Assembly: GCF_900660745.1 (NCBI RefSeq)
Contig: NZ_LR215048.1
Span: forward strand, 868,001-932,000
Direction of reading: 5' to 3'
DNA length: 64,000 nt
Source of the DNA: Haploplasma axanthum
GTDB taxonomy: Bacteria; Bacillota_I; Bacilli_A; Acholeplasmatales; Acholeplasmataceae
In this document: positions 35,823 through 43,715 of the stretch, in pieces
Layout: each line of letters starts with the position of its first letter
How positions within the stretch are numbered: position 1 is the stretch's first letter
Notes under the pieces: generated by a model
What the model was told of the DNA's origin: nothing
Seen by the model: the letters and a program-made list of their open reading frames with translations, nothing else
Databases searched by the model: none
Program-made: the position numbers and the translations under genes

Positions 35823-36420
35823 TCAAGTTGTTCCAACAAAAGGTAACTTATTAAATATTAAAAAAAGTTATGAGTTAGCAAGTCTTGGGCAAGATTTAAT
35901 GGAGAGAAAAAAGAATATTTTAATGCGCGAAATGATGACTTTGCTTGATAAAGTAGCGAAAATTCGTGATGAAATATCTGATACTTATAAAAAAGCATAT
36001 CGATTATTACAAGAAGCTAATATTACATTAGGGATTGTTGATGAAATTGCTAAAGCTGTTCCTGTTGATAATGGATTATCAGTTAGCTATGAAAGTATTA
36101 TGGGAGTAGATATTCCAAAAATACATCATAACAAACAAGAAATCAAACTATCTTATGGGTTAAGCAGTACTAATAGTAAGTTTGACCAAGCTTTTCAAGC
36201 CTTTCAAAAAGTTAAAGAATTAACAATTCTTCTAGCTGAAATTGATAATAGTGCTTATAGAATAGCTAACGGTATAAGAAAATCTCAAAAAAGAACTAAT
36301 GCTTTAAAAAATATCGTTATGCCTGATTTAGAAGAACAAATAAAAACAATAACAAACGTTTTAGAAGAACGAGAACGTGAAGAGTTTTCAAGAATGAAAG
36401 TTATAAAGAATAGAAAATAG
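35815..36420 (+). CDS. ntpD: V/A-type ATPase subunit D (central shaft)
   Basis: The 201-aa rotor shaft. The N-terminal P-T-K-G-N-L-L block and two long antiparallel helices (5-75 and 120-200) are as in the family. The conserved C-terminal R-I-A-N-x-I-R-K-S-Q-K-R-T-N-A-L-x-N-I-V-x-P motif is clear. It ends the ATPase set, with one small membrane-protein gene 11 bp downstream. Confidence 0.95.
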   Translation: MSNQVVPTKGNLLNIKKSYELASLGQDLMERKKNILMREMMTLLDKVAKIRDEISDTYKKAYRLLQEANITLGIVDEIAKAVPVDNGLSVSYESIMGVDIPKIHHNKQEIKLSYGLSSTNSKFDQAFQAFQKVKELTILLAEIDNSAYRIANGIRKSQKRTNALKNIVMPDLEEQIKTITNVLEEREREEFSRMKVIKNRK

Positions 36421-36431
36421 GTTGAATAATA

Positions 36432-36881
36432 ATGAATGATATATCAAAGTCTAGAAAAATAATGATTGTGGAATCTTTAATAGCAATTTCATTTTTTAGT
36501 GTATGGTTTGTTATGGGATTAATTGCATATTTAAAATTTGAAGCTAAAGATGAAATGAGAATATTTATGAAATTAGGATTAATATCATTAATAGGTGTCA
36601 TTGTTGTTTTAATTCTTGAACTTTATTCATTAAGACATATGTCAATAAAAAAACAACGATTAGTTTTAATCGTTGCTGCTATAATGTATCTGATATTCTT
36701 TTCAGTTATGGAGTATGATTTTATTGATGTAGTAATTCACGATGATAGAAAAAAACTTGCATATTCTGTAGGTTTCATTATTGTAATAATAATGAACACA
36801 ATTTTAATGACATTAAAGAGTGTTTCGTTATATAGTTTGTATTATAATGATAATTTGAAGATTGATCAAAGTGACCTTTAA
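36432..36881 (+). CDS. Hypothetical membrane protein at the end of the ATPase operon
   Basis: Not recognised. It is 149 aa with four predicted membrane helices (about 12-32, 45-65, 73-92 and 110-134). It starts 11 bp after subunit D and stops inside the operon terminator, so it is cotranscribed with the ATPase. It could be an assembly factor or an unrelated passenger; nothing in the sequence decides. Confidence 0.6.
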   Translation: MNDISKSRKIMIVESLIAISFFSVWFVMGLIAYLKFEAKDEMRIFMKLGLISLIGVIVVLILELYSLRHMSIKKQRLVLIVAAIMYLIFFSVMEYDFIDVVIHDDRKKLAYSVGFIIVIIMNTILMTLKSVSLYSLYYNDNLKIDQSDL

Positions 36882-36898
36882 TTAAGGTCATTTTTTTA
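36872..36898 (+). terminator. Terminator of the V/A-ATPase operon
   Basis: TGACCTT (36872-36878) pairs with AAGGTCA (36884-36890), followed by seven T. Confidence 0.88.
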
Positions 36899-36905
36899 AT
36901 TTAAA

Positions 36906-36932
36906 TAAAAAAACTAGGAATTAACCTAGTTT
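36906..36932 (-). terminator. Terminator of the zinc operon/fur remnant
   Basis: AAACTAGG and CCTAGTTT (36911-36918, 36925-36932) form a stem around AATTAA. T-run on the minus strand. Confidence 0.82.
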
Positions 36933-37191
36933 TAACGACAATCTTTACATAGACCATAAATAGTCATTTCATGATTTGTAACAAGAAAATCATGCTCATT
37001 TTTTAATTCTTTAATAGTACTATTCATATTACAATCAATAGCAAACATAGATAAGCAATTAGTACAAACAAAATAGTGATGATGATGTCCATCGACATTT
37101 AAAAAGTAAAAACTTTTTCCATCAAAATGAAATTTGAGTAACAAATTATTTTTTTTTGAATAGGAAATTGTATTTGGTCTAATCAAAAAAG
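36932..37191 (-). pseudogene. zur: Fur/Zur-family regulator, C-terminal fragment
   Basis: This is the metal-binding and dimerisation half of a Fur-family repressor. It opens mid-protein (FLIRPNTISYSKKN) and includes the His cluster DGHHHHYFVCTNC and the closing GLCKDC, i.e. the regulatory His site and the paired CxxC structural zinc site. The DNA-binding half lies 1.8 kb away at 38968-39115, beyond an IS91-like element. A TTG near 37186 could start a fragment, but it lacks a ribosome-binding site. The Zur assignment rests on its place at the end of a zinc-transport operon. Confidence 0.85.
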
Positions 37192-37249
37192 GATATACTT
37201 AAAAAAACTCCATATTAGAAGTTTATTACAAAGTATAATATATCTTAGT

Positions 37250-37585
37250 TTATTTTAAAACGTTAAAAGGAATTAATTTTTTAAAAACATCTTTAGGAAC
37301 AAACTGCAACTTACCACATTCAGGACAGAAATCTAAAGGGAAAGCAGCCTCATTATGAAGAACATCCATAGAAAAATGTTCATAACTTAAATTTAATTCA
37401 AAGTGACAATCAAGACATTTCATTTCAATCATATCAAACAAATCAGAATTTTTAAAATAGTTATCAAAAGATAACTTAGGACCAGGGATAAAACCCTCAG
37501 CAATACCTAATTCATATTCACGATAAAGATTCTTCTTTTGTGAATTAGACAAAATAGGTTTATAAGTTTTAAAAAGTTTAGGCAT
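37250..37585 (-). CDS. Zinc-ribbon accessory protein of the IS91-like element
   Basis: A 111-aa protein of unknown function with two CxxC pairs (KCLDC near residue 62 and FCPECG near 93) that would form a zinc ribbon. The N-terminus is basic. Its start overlaps the end of the transposase gene by 8 bases, so the two are coupled. Classic IS91 carries a small orf121 upstream of its transposase; this partner is downstream and not obviously the same protein. It may help target recognition or strand handling. Confidence 0.6.
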   Translation of the reverse strand: MPKLFKTYKPILSNSQKKNLYREYELGIAEGFIPGPKLSFDNYFKNSDLFDMIEMKCLDCHFELNLSYEHFSMDVLHNEAAFPLDFCPECGKLQFVPKDVFKKLIPFNVLK

Positions 37586-38888
37586 CAGAAATATAAGCTC
37601 CTTTATTATTATTTGGTAGAAATGAAAGTTTGATATTTAAAACCATCTTGGCACCACAGCTACAAAGAAGGGGATCAAACTTAAAAGTATCTAGCAACAT
37701 TATACGCCATTTTAATCTAGATTTTAAGTAATCAATAGAAGATTTAGAAACTAATTTAGTAAAAGAGTTAGCACGAGCAGATTTATTAGCATAAAAACCA
37801 TAGTAACGAATTTGATGAAAACCCTCATCATGGATATGTCTAATTAGTCTAGAAATAAAGATATGAGGATGTTCAGTAATAACGACAGGATTATTAGGAT
37901 CATCGTGAGGAGTATAACGCCAAGAGACAGTGCTATTAGTAGAATCAAGAGATAAAATATTGGATTCAGCAATAGGAGGATGAGAAGCATATCTAGCAAT
38001 ATAATTAGCAATTTTTTTAGTGTTATAAAATTTAGTAAACTCTTTAATCCTAGGACCGTAAGTATAAAAACCGTCTTTATATTTTTTGATAATTTTAGAC
38101 CTTAAGATGTTAAATTCACGATAAAGAGAATGATTACCAAAAGCTTTGAGAACTTTAGAAGCTAAGGATAAGAATTTGAACATAAAAGTCTTTCTGAGAC
38201 GTTCGAAAGGAAAAAAATAAAGATCTTTTTTCTTGTTAAACTTATCAATAGTAGCTTCAGCAATTAAAACATGAATATGAGGATGAAGATTTAAACTACG
38301 GCCCGAAGTATGAAGGAAAGCAACGAAGCCAAGCCTAGCATCATCTGCTAGATCTTTTTTAGAAAGATCTAAAGAAAAATGAAGAGAATCATTAACAGAT
38401 TTAAATAAACAATCAAATAAAGGTCGACACTTCCAAAAGAAAGGTCTTAAATCAAAGGGAAGAGAAAAAACAAAATGACGATGAGGAACAGAAATAAGTT
38501 TCTTTTGAATTTCCAAAGAGCGAGAATCACGATATTTATGGCCACAAGAGGAACAAAATCTAGAATGACAAGATAAACCAGATAAATGATAATGATCACA
38601 TTTAGAGCACTCATAGAAAAGATAGCCCTTAGATAAATTTCTACAATCAATCATAGATTCAACATTTTTAATAATAGAAGAACGAAGTTTATCTTGATGA
38701 AGTAATTTAAAAGAAGGCCAAAAAGCGCGAAAAATCTCCTTTATAGAGACGTGATTAGAGTTTAGGGAACGAACATGCTCAAGATTAGAAAGTCTCGTTA
38801 ATTCATTCTCATAAACAGTATTACCATTTTTAGCAGCAGTGGCTAGTAAATCTTTATAAAGATTTTTAACATAAACATTAGTATCCAT
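37578..38888 (-). CDS. IS91-family HUH transposase
   Basis: A 436-aa rolling-circle transposase. The N-terminal zinc-binding region has YECSKC, CHSRFCSSCGHKYRD near residues 92-122. The HUH metal motif is HPHIHVLI near 202. The tyrosine motif YIARYASHPP near 293 supplies the two Tyr that cleave and join single strands. The gene is intact, so the element could be active. It is preceded by a terminator-like hairpin that would shield it from transcription entering from the zinc operon. Confidence 0.92.
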   Translation of the reverse strand: MDTNVYVKNLYKDLLATAAKNGNTVYENELTRLSNLEHVRSLNSNHVSIKEIFRAFWPSFKLLHQDKLRSSIIKNVESMIDCRNLSKGYLFYECSKCDHYHLSGLSCHSRFCSSCGHKYRDSRSLEIQKKLISVPHRHFVFSLPFDLRPFFWKCRPLFDCLFKSVNDSLHFSLDLSKKDLADDARLGFVAFLHTSGRSLNLHPHIHVLIAEATIDKFNKKKDLYFFPFERLRKTFMFKFLSLASKVLKAFGNHSLYREFNILRSKIIKKYKDGFYTYGPRIKEFTKFYNTKKIANYIARYASHPPIAESNILSLDSTNSTVSWRYTPHDDPNNPVVITEHPHIFISRLIRHIHDEGFHQIRYYGFYANKSARANSFTKLVSKSSIDYLKSRLKWRIMLLDTFKFDPLLCSCGAKMVLNIKLSFLPNNNKGAYISDA

Positions 38889-38925
38889 AGCTATATTATA
38901 AATAATAAGATATGAAAATAAAAGA

Positions 38926-38963
38926 GGCGATTAGTAATCGCCCCGAGTGAAATTTATTTCACT
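38926..38963. repeat. Two adjacent perfect hairpins at the IS91-like element end
   Basis: GGCGATT-AGT-AATCGCC (38926-38942) and AGTGAAAT-TT-ATTTCACT (38946-38963) lie at the transposase-proximal end. The second is 4 bases from the junction. Subterminal hairpins are typical of IS91 ends; the first, followed on the minus strand by a T-rich run, also looks like a terminator. Confidence 0.8.
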
Positions 38964-38967
38964 TTTT

Positions 38968-39115
38968 GTTCAAAATATTCAATTGTTCGATAAACTGTTG
39001 AAAGATTCATAGTATCCATTGGAAGAAGTTCATAAATCATTTCAGCATTTAATGGTTTTTTTGAATTTTTTAAAACATCAAAGATTGTTTGTCTCTGTTT
39101 GGTAAGTTTAATCAC
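38968..39115 (-). pseudogene. zur: Fur/Zur-family regulator, N-terminal fragment
   Basis: Starts with GTG at 39115, overlapping the permease stop (GTGATTAA), with AAGGTGG upstream. It encodes the winged helix of a Fur-family repressor: KLTKQRQTIFDVLKNSKKPL, then MNLSTVYRTIEYFE, the recognition-helix block. Native sequence ends at GAAC (38968-38971). Translation then runs into the IS91-like element and stops at 38954 after four foreign codons, giving a 53-aa peptide without metal sites or dimer domain. With the element removed the protein would be 135 aa. Confidence 0.88.
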
Positions 39116-39929
39116 GATAACCGCCACCTTTAATAAATCTCTTAATTATCATAAGAACTATTAATATTATAGCATAAACAATAACAATTGTAGAACCTGC
39201 AGGAATATCAAATTGATCAGCAACCGAAATTCCTAAAAAAACAGCAATAATAGATGATATAGAACCTATAACTAATGTTCTTTTAAAACTTGTTTTAAAC
39301 TGCATTCCAATTATAACTGGAAATATTACAAACGAAGAAATAAGTAGAGTTCCAATAGTCTTAACACCAATAGTAATTAATATTGCAGTTAAAACAGATA
39401 ATGAATAAGAAAGTAGTGTTGTCTTAACGCCTCTAAATTTCGCATATTTATAATCATAAGTCATTAATAAAAGTTTTCTATAAAATACTGTTACAAATAG
39501 AATAATTAATATAAGAATGATTATCCCCATAATGATTTCTGATAGATTAACAGTCCACATATTTCCAATTAACATACCTTCAATTGAACGATTAAATCCC
39601 GAACTTTTATGAATGATAATAAGTCCAACAGCTAATGAAACTGTTGAAATTATTCCTAGTGCAGCATCACCGTTAATATTTCTTTTTTGGGATAAATATT
39701 TGACAAGAATTGAAAGAACAATCGCAAAAGGAATACTAACGAATAATGGTTCATTAACAAATAACATTCCAATAGCAAGTCCAGTAAAACTGACATGAGC
39801 AAGTCCATCAGCGATTAACGCTTGTTCATTTAAAACAAGGAAAGGGCTAATAATTGCCGCAGATAATCCGATAATAATCGCGATTAATAATGCATACCAT
39901 CCAAAACTATATTGTAAAAACTCAAACAT
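39108..39929 (-). CDS. znuB: Zinc/manganese ABC transporter permease (ZnuB/AdcB type)
   Basis: A 273-aa ABC-3 family permease with seven to eight helices. The family block SLAVGLIIIHKS and the GVKTIGTLLISSFVIFPV region are present. The start at 39929 (MFEFLQYSFGW) is preferred because GGGGG lies just upstream; it overlaps the ATPase gene by 8 bases. A longer frame upstream has no ribosome-binding site. It forms the membrane channel for the binding lipoprotein and ATPase encoded before it. Confidence 0.9.
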   Translation of the reverse strand: MFEFLQYSFGWYALLIAIIIGLSAAIISPFLVLNEQALIADGLAHVSFTGLAIGMLFVNEPLFVSIPFAIVLSILVKYLSQKRNINGDAALGIISTVSLAVGLIIIHKSSGFNRSIEGMLIGNMWTVNLSEIIMGIIILILIILFVTVFYRKLLLMTYDYKYAKFRGVKTTLLSYSLSVLTAILITIGVKTIGTLLISSFVIFPVIIGMQFKTSFKRTLVIGSISSIIAVFLGISVADQFDIPAGSTIVIVYAIILIVLMIIKRFIKGGGYRD

Positions 39930-40587
39930 GTTTATGCCCCCTATGTTCAAATTCTTTAAACTCTTTTGATTCACCAAAAAATTTAACTTCTTGATCAATA
40001 TATAGAATTAAACTATTATCTTTTAATGTATCACTTAAATCATGTGTAACATTAATGATAGTCATATTTCTTTCTTTTTGTAAACTATTTAAGAAAAGAT
40101 AAAAACCTTCTCTAAATTCTGGATCTAGCGCACTAGTTGGTTCATCAAGAATTAGTAAATCAGGATTACTAATTAGGGCTCTAATAATATAGACACGTTG
40201 TTGCTGCCCGCCTGATAAGATAGACATGTTCTCATTAATTAAATGGGAAATATTCATAATTTCTAGCCATTTTTTAATTTCGTTATCAGTAGATTCTTTT
40301 TCTATTTTATCTAGTCCACCATAAATAACTTCTTTAACAGTTATTGGAAAGTTTTTCTTCGTTTGAAGTTTTTGTGGTAAATAACCAACTTTCTTTTCAT
40401 TGATTGTTATTGAACCAGAAGAAGGAGTAGTTAAATTAGTAAGAACTTCAATTAAAGTGGTTTTTCCACTTCCGTTTGGTCCGATAACATTTAAAAAATC
40501 ACCTTTTTTTAGCGAAAAAGAAACATCTTTCAATGCTTCATATTTTCCGAATCTAACAGTTAAATTGCATACAGTAACACTATCCAT
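39922..40587 (-). CDS. znuC: Zinc ABC transporter ATPase (ZnuC/AdcC type)
   Basis: A 221-aa ATPase: Walker A GPNGSGKTT near residue 36, signature LSGGQQQR near 122, Walker B LLILDEPTSALD and the switch His in VTHDLSD. The C-terminal tail ends in the His-rich EHRGHKHV, common in zinc-related ATPases. It begins 2 bp after the lipoprotein gene and overlaps the permease gene. Operon order and neighbours support metal import. Confidence 0.92.
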   Translation of the reverse strand: MDSVTVCNLTVRFGKYEALKDVSFSLKKGDFLNVIGPNGSGKTTLIEVLTNLTTPSSGSITINEKKVGYLPQKLQTKKNFPITVKEVIYGGLDKIEKESTDNEIKKWLEIMNISHLINENMSILSGGQQQRVYIIRALISNPDLLILDEPTSALDPEFREGFYLFLNSLQKERNMTIINVTHDLSDTLKDNSLILYIDQEVKFFGESKEFKEFEHRGHKHV

Positions 40588-40589
40588 TA

Positions 40590-41483
40590 TTAATCACCTA
40601 ACGCTCTTTTAATATTTTGATAATTTCTTTCTAATAAATCATAATAAGTAACTTTATTGTTAAAATCATCTAAAGTAACATTATGATAACCATGTAATTC
40701 TAAAAGATTTAATTCATAGTTTTCATTACTTAATTCACGCATTATTGTTTTGGCAACACGAGGTTCTTTCAATTCTTCAGTAAATAAGTAATGTGTATTA
40801 GCAGTTTTTACTTCATTAAGTAAAGTGCTAATTTGACTTGCACTTAAATCAGCATCTGGTTTACTAGTTGCACTTAAAGCAATTACATTCAAATCATAAT
40901 GAGAAGAAAATGATTGCATTGCATTGTGTCCAGCAAAATAAATTGTTGGCTTATTTTTTGTTTTAAAATAGTTGATGATAATTGTATCTAATTCAGTTAA
41001 TTTATTAAGATATGTATTAGCATTATTTTCATAAAACTCTTTATTAGAAGGATCAATTTCAATAATTGTATCTCTAATTCCTTGAACAATCTTTATATAA
41101 TTATTAGTACCAGACCAGTAATGTAGATCTTCATGTGTGTTGTTTGATTTTGCTATTAATGAACTAACATTTAATGTTATTGTTTCATTACTAGTAATAT
41201 TTTTAACGTTATTATTTAACCAAGCATCCATTTCATAACTTGTAAATAAAAATAGTTTACTTTTTTTAATTTCTGTTATTTGTTTACTCGTAGGTTTAAA
41301 ATCATGAGCTTCATCGCCAGGTTTTGTTAGTAGTGAGACTGATAGTTTATCACCACTTATAATTCTTGTAGCATCATACTGTGGATACATAGTAGCAACT
41401 ATATCGGCATTTTTATTTTTTGTACATGATATTAAAACTATACTTAGAATAAGTGTTATAGTAATAAATAATATTTTTTTCAT
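40590..41483 (-). CDS. znuA: Zinc-binding lipoprotein (ZnuA/AdcA type)
   Basis: A 297-aa cluster A-I substrate-binding protein. The lipobox LISC puts the lipidated Cys at residue 20. The metal ligands should be His60 in GDEAHDFKPT, a His in the short HEDLHYW loop, the His of FAGHNAM and the Asp in SKPDADLS. The acidic/His-rich loop usual in ZnuA is very short. Manganese-binding PsaA-like proteins are close relatives, so Zn over Mn is inferred from the loop and the Fur-type regulator. It is the first gene of the operon and has a regulated-looking promoter. Confidence 0.88.
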   Translation of the reverse strand: MKKILFITITLILSIVLISCTKNKNADIVATMYPQYDATRIISGDKLSVSLLTKPGDEAHDFKPTSKQITEIKKSKLFLFTSYEMDAWLNNNVKNITSNETITLNVSSLIAKSNNTHEDLHYWSGTNNYIKIVQGIRDTIIEIDPSNKEFYENNANTYLNKLTELDTIIINYFKTKNKPTIYFAGHNAMQSFSSHYDLNVIALSATSKPDADLSASQISTLLNEVKTANTHYLFTEELKEPRVAKTIMRELSNENYELNLLELHGYHNVTLDDFNNKVTYYDLLERNYQNIKRALGD

Positions 41484-41514
41484 ATGGATAATTCTCCTTA
41501 TCTAAACCTAAATT

Positions 41515-41556
41515 ATTATATCACTAATATAATTGTTTTGCAAATTGTTCGCAAAA
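41515..41556 (-). promoter_or_regulatory. Zinc-operon promoter with palindromic candidate Zur box
   Basis: On the minus strand TTGCAA (41538-41543), 17 bp, then TATAAT (41515-41520). The -35 sits inside TTTTGCAAA-TTG-TTCGCAAAA (41536-41556), a 9-3-9 inverted repeat with one mismatch. A Fur-family dimer bound there would block the promoter. Confidence 0.65.
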
Positions 41557-41566
41557 ATAAAAAGAT

Positions 41567-41595
41567 TTGGAAAAGAACTTGAAAAGTGGTATAAT
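41567..41595 (+). promoter_or_regulatory. Promoter of the rimP-nusA-infB operon
   Basis: TTGGAA (41567-41572), 17-bp spacer, then TG-G-TATAAT (-10 at 41590-41595), an extended -10. Confidence 0.75.
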
Positions 41596-41644
41596 ATACA
41601 ATTGATATGAGAATCATATAATTTAATATTTAGTGAGGTGTATT

Positions 41645-42082
41645 GTGAAAATAGAAAGTATTAAAGATAAGTTGAATAAAATTCTTGAAGATTATGAATT
41701 CACAATTTATAGTGTTAAGACTAAGAAAGAGTTTGGAGAAAAAATATTAGAAATCTTGTTAAAAGGTAAAAATATTACAACTGATGTCTTAGAACAAATC
41801 CACACTAAACTATTTGAGAATTTAGAAGATGATTTGGATGATGATTATTTCTTAGAATTATCATCAGTAGGTGCAGAATATCCACTTAATTCATTAGATG
41901 AAGTAATGGAGCATGTTGATGGATATGTATATGTTGAGACAAAAGATTTTAAGGGCGTTGGATTATTACTTGAAGTTAATAATAATGAACTAGTAATTAA
42001 GTATAATCAAAAAGGCCAATTTAGAAAAATAAAAATTGAATATGACGATGTTCTAAATATTAGAACGAGTGTCAAAATATAA
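41645..42082 (+). CDS. rimP: Ribosome maturation factor RimP
   Basis: A 145-aa factor that helps assemble the 30S subunit. The N-terminal alpha/beta domain contains DDYFLELSSVGAEYPL (normally L-E-V-S-S-P-G), followed by a small SH3-like barrel with VEVKNELVIKY-type strands. The Pro of S-P-G is replaced by Val, a mild oddity. The GTG at 41645 is chosen because GAGGTG lies about 6 bases upstream. It is first in the conserved rimP-nusA-ylxR-infB-rbfA cluster. Confidence 0.9.
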   Translation: MKIESIKDKLNKILEDYEFTIYSVKTKKEFGEKILEILLKGKNITTDVLEQIHTKLFENLEDDLDDDYFLELSSVGAEYPLNSLDEVMEHVDGYVYVETKDFKGVGLLLEVNNNELVIKYNQKGQFRKIKIEYDDVLNIRTSVKI

Positions 42083-42093
42083 GGAGTGGTAGC

Positions 42094-43161
42094 ATGATAA
42101 GAAAAGATTTGCTAAAAAATATTTCAAGTGTTGCTGAAGCAACAGGATTAACAGATGAACAAGTGTTAGAAGCAATAACACAAGGATTAATATCTGGTTG
42201 TAAAAGAACACATAAAGTGAATTCATGCCGTGTTGAATTTAAAGAAGATAAAAATGAACTTTTAGTGTATAAACAATATTTAGTTGTTGATGATTATGAT
42301 TTAACAGCTGATAAAACATATACACAATTGTTATTAGAAGATGCAAAAGCTGAAAAAGCAAGAGTTAAAGTTGGAGATATTTTAGAAATTAAAGTAAATC
42401 CAGAAGAATATGGACATTACGCTATTCGTGATATGAAACAAAAGTATAACGAAATAGTTGTTAATTATCAAAAGAGTAATCTATTAGGTTTCTTTAAAGA
42501 TAAAGAAAATGAAATGTTAAGAGCTAGAGTAATCGATGCTTCACCAACAACATATCGTATTGACTTAGGTAAAGAAACAACATTGTTACCTAAGACAGAA
42601 ACTTTAGATAAAGATAATCTTCATATTGGTGATGATATTTATGTATATGTTTCATCAGTAGAAATGAAACCTAAAGGACCAAAAATTTATGTAACAAGAA
42701 AACATCCAGGACTTGTTATGAAGTTAATGGAAAAACATATTCCTGAAATTGCTGAGGGAGTAGTAGAAATAGTTGGTATTAGTCGTGATGCTGGAGATAG
42801 ATCAAAAGTTGGAGTTAGAACAAATAATCCACAAGTTGATCCAATTGGAGCATGTGTTGGTGAAGGTGGTTCAAGAATTAGAGAAGTCGTTGCTGCATTA
42901 TCAGGTGAAAAAATTGACTTGTTTAGATGGAGTGATAATGAACGTGAATTAATTGAAAATGCTCTTCAACCAGCTGATGTTGTTGCAGTTACAAAAGTTA
43001 ATCCACGTGAAAAAACAGCTTTAGCTATAGTACCAAATGACCAATTGTCACTTGCTATTGGTAAACAAGGACAAAACGTAAAACTTGCGGTTCAAGCATC
43101 AGGTTGGAGTATTGATATTAAATCGGAAGCTATGGCTGCCGGTGAAGGGATTCTATACTAA
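42094..43161 (+). CDS. nusA: Transcription factor NusA
   Basis: A 355-aa elongation, pausing and termination factor that binds RNA polymerase. Order: N-terminal polymerase-binding domain (1-130), S1 domain (about 137-200), and two KH domains with GVRTNNPQVDPIGACVGEGGSRI and LAIGKQGQNVKLA. There are no C-terminal acidic repeats, as in other Bacillota and Mollicutes. GGAGTGG lies before the start. Confidence 0.97.
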   Translation: MIRKDLLKNISSVAEATGLTDEQVLEAITQGLISGCKRTHKVNSCRVEFKEDKNELLVYKQYLVVDDYDLTADKTYTQLLLEDAKAEKARVKVGDILEIKVNPEEYGHYAIRDMKQKYNEIVVNYQKSNLLGFFKDKENEMLRARVIDASPTTYRIDLGKETTLLPKTETLDKDNLHIGDDIYVYVSSVEMKPKGPKIYVTRKHPGLVMKLMEKHIPEIAEGVVEIVGISRDAGDRSKVGVRTNNPQVDPIGACVGEGGSRIREVVAALSGEKIDLFRWSDNERELIENALQPADVVAVTKVNPREKTALAIVPNDQLSLAIGKQGQNVKLAVQASGWSIDIKSEAMAAGEGILY

Positions 43162-43163
43162 AG

Positions 43164-43427
43164 ATGCGTGTTAAGAAAATACCGATGCGTACATGTGTTG
43201 TTACAAAAGAAGTTCTTCCTAAAAAAGAATTAGTGAGAGTAGCAGCAACAAAAGAAGGAATCGTATCAATTGATTTAACAGGAAAAGCACCTGGAAGAGG
43301 AGCTTACTTAAAATTATCGAAAGATGTTATTGAACTTGCAAAGAAAAATAAAGCATTAGATCGTAAACTTGAAGTTACTGTACCTAATGAAATATATGAA
43401 AAATTGAGTGAATTAATTAATGATTAA
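43164..43427 (+). CDS. rnpM: RNase P modulator RnpM (YlxR)
   Basis: An 87-aa nucleic-acid-binding protein of the DUF448/YlxR family, now known in B. subtilis as a modulator of RNase P. The hallmark PMRTCVVTKEVLPKKELVRV opens the protein and GKAPGRGAYL lies in the middle. It begins 2 bp after nusA and overlaps the next gene by 8 bases. Confidence 0.92.
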   Translation: MRVKKIPMRTCVVTKEVLPKKELVRVAATKEGIVSIDLTGKAPGRGAYLKLSKDVIELAKKNKALDRKLEVTVPNEIYEKLSELIND

Positions 43428-43710
43428 AATTATTGGTTTAGCCAGACGTGCAAGAAAAATCACGAGTGGTACTGAAATAACAATAAATGGTGTAAGAAGT
43501 GGTAAAGTTAAGTTAGTTATTCTAGCGAATGATGCTTCTTTGAACACGAAAAAGCTAGTTAATGATAAATGTAAAACTTATGGAGTAACTGTTGTTGAAG
43601 AATTTTCTACAATTGAATTGTCGGATGCAATCGGAAAAGAAAACATAAAGGTTATAGGTATCGTTGACGACGGATTTAGTAAGTCAATACTGAATCAGAA
43701 AAGGAAGTGA
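43420..43710 (+). CDS. ylxQ: L7Ae-family RNA-binding protein (YlxQ)
   Basis: A 96-aa small L7Ae/L30e-type protein ([17 protein letters not shown] at the start, then [21 protein letters not shown]). Bacterial members bind kink-turn RNA. It sits in its usual place between ylxR and infB and overlaps the ylxR end. Its biological target is unknown. Confidence 0.9.
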   Translation: MIKIIGLARRARKITSGTEITINGVRSGKVKLVILANDASLNTKKLVNDKCKTYGVTVVEEFSTIELSDAIGKENIKVIGIVDDGFSKSILNQKRK

Positions 43711-43715
43711 ATAAT

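Larger units (their letters stand above)
37192..38967 (-). mobile_element. IS91-like rolling-circle element, about 1.78 kb
   Basis: The borders come from the two halves of the split fur gene. Joining GAAC (minus strand, plus 38968-38971) to CTTTTTTG at 37191 restores the reading frame. The element carries an HUH transposase and a small zinc-ribbon gene. It has no terminal inverted repeats and no target duplication, as expected for IS91. GAAC, a known IS91-family target tetranucleotide, abuts one end. The border at 37192 may be off by 1 base. Hairpins lie near both ends. Confidence 0.82.
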
